DNA from: Acrocarpospora corrugata
GTDB taxonomy: Bacteria; Actinomycetota; Actinomycetes; Streptosporangiales; Streptosporangiaceae
Assembly (NCBI RefSeq): GCF_009687845.1
Contig: NZ_BLAD01000070.1
Coordinates: forward strand, 1-64,000
Length of the DNA: 64,000 nt
Direction: 5' to 3'
Each line of letters begins with the position of its first letter. The stretch's first letter is position 1. Below are positions 59,127 to 64,000 of the stretch, piece by piece. The translations under genes and the position numbers were made by a program. The notes under the pieces are model-generated. The model made no database searches. It had not been told where the DNA came from and worked only from the letters and a program-made list of their open reading frames with translations.

Positions 59127-60062
59127 ATGTCGCGTGCGCTGACGCAGACCGAGCTCTTGGTGGAGCTGGAACATGTGGTCGAGGAGAATCTGAACCGGCA
59201 CATCGACGTGGCCAAAGAGTGGTTTCCGCACGAATACGTGCCGTACAGCGACGGCCGGACCTTCGACGGCGTCCTCGGTGGTGAGGCGTGGCGTCCCGAG
59301 GATTCCACCATCCCGGAGGCGGCCCGCGTCTCGCTCGTGGTGAACCTGCTGACCGAGGACAACCTCCCCAGCTACCACCACGAGATCGCCACCACCTTCG
59401 GGCGGGACGGCGCGTGGGGCACCTGGGTGCACCGCTGGACCGCGGAGGAGGGCCGGCACGCCATCGTCATCCGCGACTATCTGATGGCCAGCCGCGCCGT
59501 GGACCCGACCGCGCTTGAGCGGGCCCGGATGGCCCACATGGAGAACGGCTTCGCCACCGAGTACGGCACGATGCTCCAGCAGCTCGCCTACGTCTCCTTC
59601 CAGGAGCTGGCCACCCGGATCTCGCACCGCAACACCGGCCGGGTCTCCGGCGACCCCGTCTGCGAGCGCATCCTGGCCCGCGTCGCCGCCGACGAGAACC
59701 TGCACATGCTCTTCTACCGCAACCTGCTGGGCGCGGCCTTCGAACTCTCGCCGTCGCAGACCATGCGCGCGGTCACCGACGTGGTCACCTCGTTCCAGAT
59801 GCCCGGCGCCGGCATGCAGGGCTTCGCCCGCAAGTCGGTGACCATCGCGATGGCGGGCATCTACGACCTGCGCCTGCACTGCGACGAGGTCCTGGCCCCC
59901 GTGCTGCGCCAGTGGAAGGTCAACGAGCTGGAGGGCCTGGACGCCGAGGGCGAGAAGGCCCGCGAGGAGCTCAACACCTTCATGTCCCAGCTGGACCTGA
60001 TGGCCACCAAGTTCGAGGAGCGCCGCGAGGCCCGCCACGCCCGCGAGGCCGCCAGGGCCTGA
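59127..60062 (+). CDS. Acyl-[acyl-carrier-protein] desaturase
   Basis: 311 residues of the soluble di-iron FA_desaturase_2 family (DesA-like). The iron-binding ExxH motifs are EEGRH (107-111) and DENLH (about 190), with further ligands in TEDNLPSYH and FQELATRISHRN. It introduces double bonds into acyl-ACP and needs ferredoxin. A good ribosome site (AGGGG) precedes ATG. Regulated probably by the tandem operator upstream. Confidence 0.93.
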   Translation: MSRALTQTELLVELEHVVEENLNRHIDVAKEWFPHEYVPYSDGRTFDGVLGGEAWRPEDSTIPEAARVSLVVNLLTEDNLPSYHHEIATTFGRDGAWGTWVHRWTAEEGRHAIVIRDYLMASRAVDPTALERARMAHMENGFATEYGTMLQQLAYVSFQELATRISHRNTGRVSGDPVCERILARVAADENLHMLFYRNLLGAAFELSPSQTMRAVTDVVTSFQMPGAGMQGFARKSVTIAMAGIYDLRLHCDEVLAPVLRQWKVNELEGLDAEGEKAREELNTFMSQLDLMATKFEERREARHAREAARA

Positions 60063-60077
60063 CCCCGCTACGGACGG

Positions 60078-60398
60078 TTAGAGGTAGAGCCCGGTGCCGT
60101 GGTCGGTCTGCGGAGTGGCCACGGCGTGCAGGTCGCGTTCGCGCATGACCAGGTAGGTCTGGCCGTGGACCTCTACCTCAAGCTGGTCTTCCGGGCTGAA
60201 CAGCACCTTGTCGCCCACCTTGACGGCGCGGGCGTTGGCGCCGACGCCCGCGACCTCACCCCAGATGAGACGGTTGTCCATCTTGACGGTGGCCGGGATG
60301 ACGATGCCCGCGGTGCTGCGTCGCTCCTCGGTCTCCTGCTCGGCCTTGACCATGACTCGGTCGTGCAGCATCTGGATCTCGAACTTCGGGTCGGCCAC
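60078..60398 (-). CDS. GroES-like co-chaperone paralogue
   Basis: 106 residues from GTG 60398. The Cpn10 pattern is clear: FEIQMLHDRVMVKAEQETEERRSTAGIVIPATVKMDNRLIWGEVAGVG, then VKVGDKVLFSPEDQLEVEVHGQTYLVMRERDL. No groEL is adjacent, so it is probably an extra GroES-type protein as known in actinobacteria. It is convergent with the desaturase gene; their stops are 15 bases apart. A CIRCE element was not seen in the upstream bases. Confidence 0.87.
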   Translation of the reverse strand: MADPKFEIQMLHDRVMVKAEQETEERRSTAGIVIPATVKMDNRLIWGEVAGVGANARAVKVGDKVLFSPEDQLEVEVHGQTYLVMRERDLHAVATPQTDHGTGLYL

Positions 60399-60779
60399 AT
60401 TCGGCAGTTTACTGGGCGTTCGACCCGCGGTAGCCAGTTGCGGCAAGTCCGCTAAATCCGGACGCCGCCCGCGTACGCGGCCTGGCGCCCCCACCCGACC
60501 CCGCCATATATCCGGATTTTTCGCGTTGAATCGATTATCGCTCCGCCCCTTCTGGAGTTCCAGGGTAAATCGCCGGGATATGCCCATAATGCCGAACTCG
60601 ATCGGCCGTTCGGGCATTTTGTTGTCGTGTCAACATTGGTTGAATTCTCTGAGGCCCCCCGTCAATGCGGAATTCGCCGCTATAACTATGCCTTGCGATC
60701 TCACCAGATAGTCATTTCGCGCCTTCATTAGGAAAAGGCCGTAAATATGGCACATGTCTGGATCCCCCCATTAGGAGGC
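60399..60779. other. Intergenic region with divergent promoters
   Basis: About 380 bases, AT-richer than the surroundings (60500-60750), between the GroES-like gene and the secreted protein gene. The open frames that cross it are extensions of neighbouring genes. Promoters for both genes should lie here; I could not pick a clear -35/-10 pair. Confidence 0.5.
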
Positions 60780-62795
60780 ATGGTGGCGCTCGTCCGCAGA
60801 TTCGGTCCGGCCGTCCTCGGTCTGACCTCGGCCTTCGTCCTGGTCCCCGCGACCGCGGCGCACGCCGTGGAACCGATGATCAACATGAAGATCCTGCTCG
60901 TCAGCGACGGTTCCCCGTCCACCGACGCGATCGCGCAGGCGATGGACTCAGAAGGCGTGCCGTACCAGAAAGTGGATCTCAGCAGTCCCGGGCGGCCGAT
61001 CATCACGCCCGGATTCCTGGCCGACACGGTCGGCGCGGCCGACCGGGCGAAGTTCCAGGGCGTGATCCTGCCGAACGCGAATCCGTTTACCGACCAGGCG
61101 GAAATGACGGCCCTGGTGAACTTCGAGAAACGCTTCGGAATCCGTCAACTCAGCGCTTACGTGTACGCGTACCCAGATGTCGGTCTTAATTATCCGGAAT
61201 ATCTGGGGCCGCTGGACGGGATGACCGCGAGCATCGCGCCCGGCGCGCCGTTCCCGTACCTGCGCGGGCAGGTGCCGTTCGAGGACGAGTCGCCCGTCGT
61301 CGGGGAGAGCTACGGCTACCTCGCGACGCCGCTGCCGAACGACCCCGCCAACGGCAAGAGCTTCCAGCCGTTCCTCACCATGCCGGTGCCGAACAGCGCG
61401 ACCCAGGGCGTGCTGGCCGGCGTCTACACCCACGACGGGCGCAGCGAGATGGTGGTCACCGCCGCGTTCAACCAGAACCAGAAGCAGTTCCGGATGATCT
61501 CGCACGGGATCATCAGCTGGCTCACCAAGGGCGTGCACTTCGGCTACGACCGCAACTACTTCGCCATGCACGTCGACGACGTGTTCGGCGACGACACCAA
61601 GTGGGACCCGGTCCACAACTGCACCCCGGCCAGCGACTGCCCGCCCGAGGCGCCGGAGACCGGCATCCGGATGACGCCCGCCGACGTCACCGCCGCCGTC
61701 CAATGGCAGAACGCCAACGGCTTCACCCTGGACTTCTACTACAACGGCGGCGGCAGCGCGCTCTACGCGGCCGAGCACGGCGGCTCCGACCCGCTGCTGA
61801 CCAGTCTCAAGGCCAACAAGGCCAAGTTCAGGTGGGCCAACCACACCTACACCCACCCGTTCCTCGGCTGCGCCCAGGACTTCTCGGTCCTGCCGTGGCG
61901 GTGCGCCACCAACGCCCAGGGCCAGACCGTGTGGACCACCCGGGCCACCATCGAGGACGAGATCAACCGCAACAAGCAGTTCGCCAACCAGCACGGCTTC
62001 GCCGACGACACCACCGAGCTGGTCACCGGCGAGCACTCGGGCCTGTTCCTGCAGCCACGCCAGCCGGTCGACAACCCCAACCTGGCCCCGGCGCTGAACA
62101 GCACCGGCGTCAAGTGGATCGGCAGCGACGCCTCCCGCGACCCGGCGCAGCGCCCGGTCGGCGGCGCGTTCACGGTGCCGCGCTACCCGATGAACGTCTT
62201 CTACAACGTCGCCACCTTCGCCGACGAGGTGGACGAGTACAACTGGATCTACAACAGCCGCGCCGACGGCGGCTCCGGCATCTGCGAGGACAACCCGCTC
62301 ACCACCACCTGCATCCCGCCGCTGGACCCGGCCACCGGCTGGCCCCAGCACATCCTGCCCGCCGAGGTGCGCACCGCGATGCGGCACGTGCTCGGCGGCC
62401 TGCCCTGGCCGCACTACGCGCACCAGTCCAACCTGACCGGCGACCGGCTGCTCTACTCGGTGCTGGGCGAGCTGTTCACCCAGTACAACACCCTGTACGC
62501 GGCCAGCGCCCCGATCGTCAACCTGCGCACCTCGGCGATCGGCGCCGAGCTCAGGCGGACCCAGCTCTGGAAGCAGGCCGTCCAGGCCGGCCAGGTCACC
62601 GGCTACATCCAGAACGGCGCCGTGTACGTGGACGCCCCCGACACCCTGGACGTGCCGCTGACCGCCCCCGCCGGGACCCGGGTGCCCAACCTGCTCAACC
62701 TCGGCAGCAGCCCGTTCGGCTCCGCCTACGCCGGCGAGCTCTCGGCCTACCAGCGCGAGGCGCTGCTCACGCCGATCAAGCTGCTGCTGCCGTAG
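60780..62795 (+). CDS. Secreted polysaccharide deacetylase-like protein next to a PelF-type gene
   Basis: 671 residues with a signal peptide (5-29, ending TAAHA). The C-terminal half shows NodB-like metal motifs: MHVDDVFGDD with the paired aspartates (264-270) and NHTYTHPF with the HxxxH-type histidines (354-361). Residues 30-250 form a Rossmann-like domain (MKILLVSDGSPSTDAIAQAM). The family is not named with certainty, but this combination before a PelF-like glycosyltransferase resembles the PelA role in exopolysaccharide modification. ATG 60747, with its own GGAAAAGG, would give 11 more residues. Confidence 0.75.
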   Translation: MVALVRRFGPAVLGLTSAFVLVPATAAHAVEPMINMKILLVSDGSPSTDAIAQAMDSEGVPYQKVDLSSPGRPIITPGFLADTVGAADRAKFQGVILPNANPFTDQAEMTALVNFEKRFGIRQLSAYVYAYPDVGLNYPEYLGPLDGMTASIAPGAPFPYLRGQVPFEDESPVVGESYGYLATPLPNDPANGKSFQPFLTMPVPNSATQGVLAGVYTHDGRSEMVVTAAFNQNQKQFRMISHGIISWLTKGVHFGYDRNYFAMHVDDVFGDDTKWDPVHNCTPASDCPPEAPETGIRMTPADVTAAVQWQNANGFTLDFYYNGGGSALYAAEHGGSDPLLTSLKANKAKFRWANHTYTHPFLGCAQDFSVLPWRCATNAQGQTVWTTRATIEDEINRNKQFANQHGFADDTTELVTGEHSGLFLQPRQPVDNPNLAPALNSTGVKWIGSDASRDPAQRPVGGAFTVPRYPMNVFYNVATFADEVDEYNWIYNSRADGGSGICEDNPLTTTCIPPLDPATGWPQHILPAEVRTAMRHVLGGLPWPHYAHQSNLTGDRLLYSVLGELFTQYNTLYAASAPIVNLRTSAIGAELRRTQLWKQAVQAGQVTGYIQNGAVYVDAPDTLDVPLTAPAGTRVPNLLNLGSSPFGSAYAGELSAYQREALLTPIKLLLP

Positions 62796-62801
62796 CGCCC
62801 G

Positions 62802-64000
62802 ATGCGCATCGCGATGGTCACCGAGGGGAGCTACCCCCACCACTACGGCGGCGTCAGCGTCTGGTGCGACCAGCTGGTGCGCGGCATGCCCGAGTACCGC
62901 TTCGACCTGCACGCCATCACCGGCACCGGGCGGGAGAGCCTCGCCTGGGAGCTGCCGGGCAACGCCACCGTCACGCCGATCCCGCTGTGGGGCGCCGCCA
63001 CCCGGCGCCCGCCCAGGGGCCGGGCCAGAAGACGCTTCGAGGAGCTGTTCCGCGAGATGCTCGACCTGATGCTCGACCCCTGGGAGGGGTCGGCGGCCCG
63101 CTTCGGCGGGGTGCTGCGCGAGCTGCTCCGGCTCGGCGCCCCGCTGTGCGGCGACACCTCGGTGCGCTGCGTGCTGGACGTGTGGGACGCCAGGCGGGCC
63201 GAGTTCGAGCGGATCGGGGTGACGCCGACCGTGCACGACGCGGTCACGGCGGTGGACCTGATCGAGCATTCGCTCCGGCCGCTGCTGCGGCCCGCGCCGG
63301 GGGCCGACGTCACGCACGTGGTGGCCAACGGGCTGGCGGTGCTGCCCGCGTTCGCGGCGAAGTGGACGGCGGGCACGCCGTTCGTGCTGACCGAGCACGG
63401 GGTGTACCTGCGGGAGCGGTATCTGGGGTTCCGGAACTCGCCGTACCGGTGGCCGGTGAAGGAGCTGATGCTGAGTTTCCTGCGGCTGCTGTGCGCGGCG
63501 GCCTACCTGGAGGCGAGCCTGATCACGCCGGGCAACAAGTACAACATCCGGTGGGAGGTGCGGTGCGGGGCCGATCCGGCCCGGCTGCGCACGGTCTACA
63601 ACGGCGTGGATCCGGACCAGTTCGAGCCGGCCGGGACCGAGCCGGAGGCGCCGACGCTCAGCTGGGCCGGGCGGATCGACCCGATCAAGGATCTGGAGAC
63701 GCTGATCCGGGCGTTCGCCCTGGTGCACGCGCGGCTGCCGGCGGCGCGGCTGCGGATCTTCGGGGGGACGCCGGCCGGGCGGGAGAAGTACCTGGCCGGG
63801 TGCAAGGAGCTGGCGGGGGAGCTGCCGGTCGTGTTCGAGGGCCGGGTGGACAACATCCGGGACGCCTACGCGGCCGGGCATGTCGTGGTGCTGTCCAGCA
63901 TCTCGGAGGGGTTCCCCTACACGCTGATCGAGGCGATGGCGACCGGGCGGGCGACGGTCTCCACCGACGTCGGCGGGGTGCGGGAGGCCGTCGCGGGGAC
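62802..64000 (+). CDS. PelF-like GT4 glycosyltransferase (cut by window end)
   Basis: The gene starts at ATG 62802, six bases after the previous stop, and runs open to the window edge (about 399 residues). It begins RIAMVTEGSYPHHYGGVSVWCDQLVRGMP, a PelF-type (DUF3492) N-terminus, and has GT4 features downstream: YNGVDPDQF, SWAGRIDPIKDLETLIRAF and SISEGFPYTLIEAMATGRATV, the nucleotide-sugar EX7E-type region. PelF polymerises the Pel exopolysaccharide from UDP-GalNAc/GlcNAc in other bacteria. Further Pel-type genes (pelG, a membrane anchor) may follow beyond the window. Confidence 0.88.
   Translation, partial: MRIAMVTEGSYPHHYGGVSVWCDQLVRGMPEYRFDLHAITGTGRESLAWELPGNATVTPIPLWGAATRRPPRGRARRRFEELFREMLDLMLDPWEGSAARFGGVLRELLRLGAPLCGDTSVRCVLDVWDARRAEFERIGVTPTVHDAVTAVDLIEHSLRPLLRPAPGADVTHVVANGLAVLPAFAAKWTAGTPFVLTEHGVYLRERYLGFRNSPYRWPVKELMLSFLRLLCAAAYLEASLITPGNKYNIRWEVRCGADPARLRTVYNGVDPDQFEPAGTEPEAPTLSWAGRIDPIKDLETLIRAFALVHARLPAARLRIFGGTPAGREKYLAGCKELAGELPVVFEGRVDNIRDAYAAGHVVVLSSISEGFPYTLIEAMATGRATVSTDVGGVREAVAG

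Noticed and set aside
60948-63881. A 977-codon open frame on the minus strand
   Set aside because: It is antisense to the secreted deacetylase-like and PelF-like genes, has a low-complexity Arg/Gly/Ala composition and no family pattern; an artefact of GC bias at third positions.

Overview
The window is a stretch of high-GC actinobacterial chromosome. The signs are a strong G/C bias at third codon positions (it creates long spurious antisense reading frames), frequent GTG/TTG starts, ATGA/GTGA gene overlaps, actinomycete-type extracellular enzymes (a GH74 glucanase with a Pro/Ser linker and CBM2, an alpha-lytic/streptogrisin-type protease) and many regulator families. The mix resembles soil filamentous actinomycetes such as Streptosporangiales; that placement is an inference.

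Left part (0-15 kb). The window opens inside the 3' end of a group II intron (maturase C-terminus plus RNA domains V/VI). A tightly coupled nine-gene minus-strand operon follows in transcription order 8965 to 601: TorT-like solute-binding lipoprotein, RbsA-type ATPase, permease, PxpA, BCCP, biotin carboxylase, PxpB, PxpC and a RidA-family protein. It looks like uptake plus ATP- and biotin-dependent opening of a lactam or amide such as 5-oxoproline. A divergent PucR-family activator (9134-10627) probably controls it. Next to it lies a biotin uptake operon in which bioY is separated from bioM/bioN by an acyl-CoA ligase and a thiolase.

Decay zone and copper/efflux block (15-30.7 kb). A pseudogene graveyard (ISAs1-type transposase, TetR regulator, glycerophosphodiesterase) is followed by a two-component system divergent from a small membrane protein, a membrane-fused multicopper oxidase and an MMPL transporter. 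Then come a chromate transporter divergent from a one-polypeptide ArsR-ArsC fusion with a VOC protein, a second multicopper oxidase broken by a 1-base frameshift at a copper motif, and a decayed transposase.

Middle (30.7-49.2 kb). Single genes and short operons: truncated hemoglobin, SnoaL-like protein, small membrane protein plus CPCC protein, an ATPase remnant, a CAU-anticodon tRNA, secreted protease, LysR regulator, orphan sugar-binding lipoprotein, K+ channel, Lrp regulator with F420-type oxidoreductase, GH74 glucanase, pta-ackA, PGPGW membrane protein, M20 amidohydrolase, two small exported proteins, and a RelE/HigB-HigA type toxin-antitoxin pair.

Right part (49.2-64 kb). A lysine-degradation cluster of the anaerobic-fermentation type: kce on the minus strand and kdd-kamD-kamE-kal on the plus strand around a palindromic operator. 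Together they would convert beta-lysine to crotonyl-CoA, acetoacetate and ammonia. kce is followed by a large unrecognised membrane protein and a flavin amine oxidase. The window ends with a SHOCT membrane protein, an acyl-ACP desaturase with a repeated operator, a GroES paralogue, and a secreted deacetylase-like protein adjoining a PelF-like glycosyltransferase that runs off the end.
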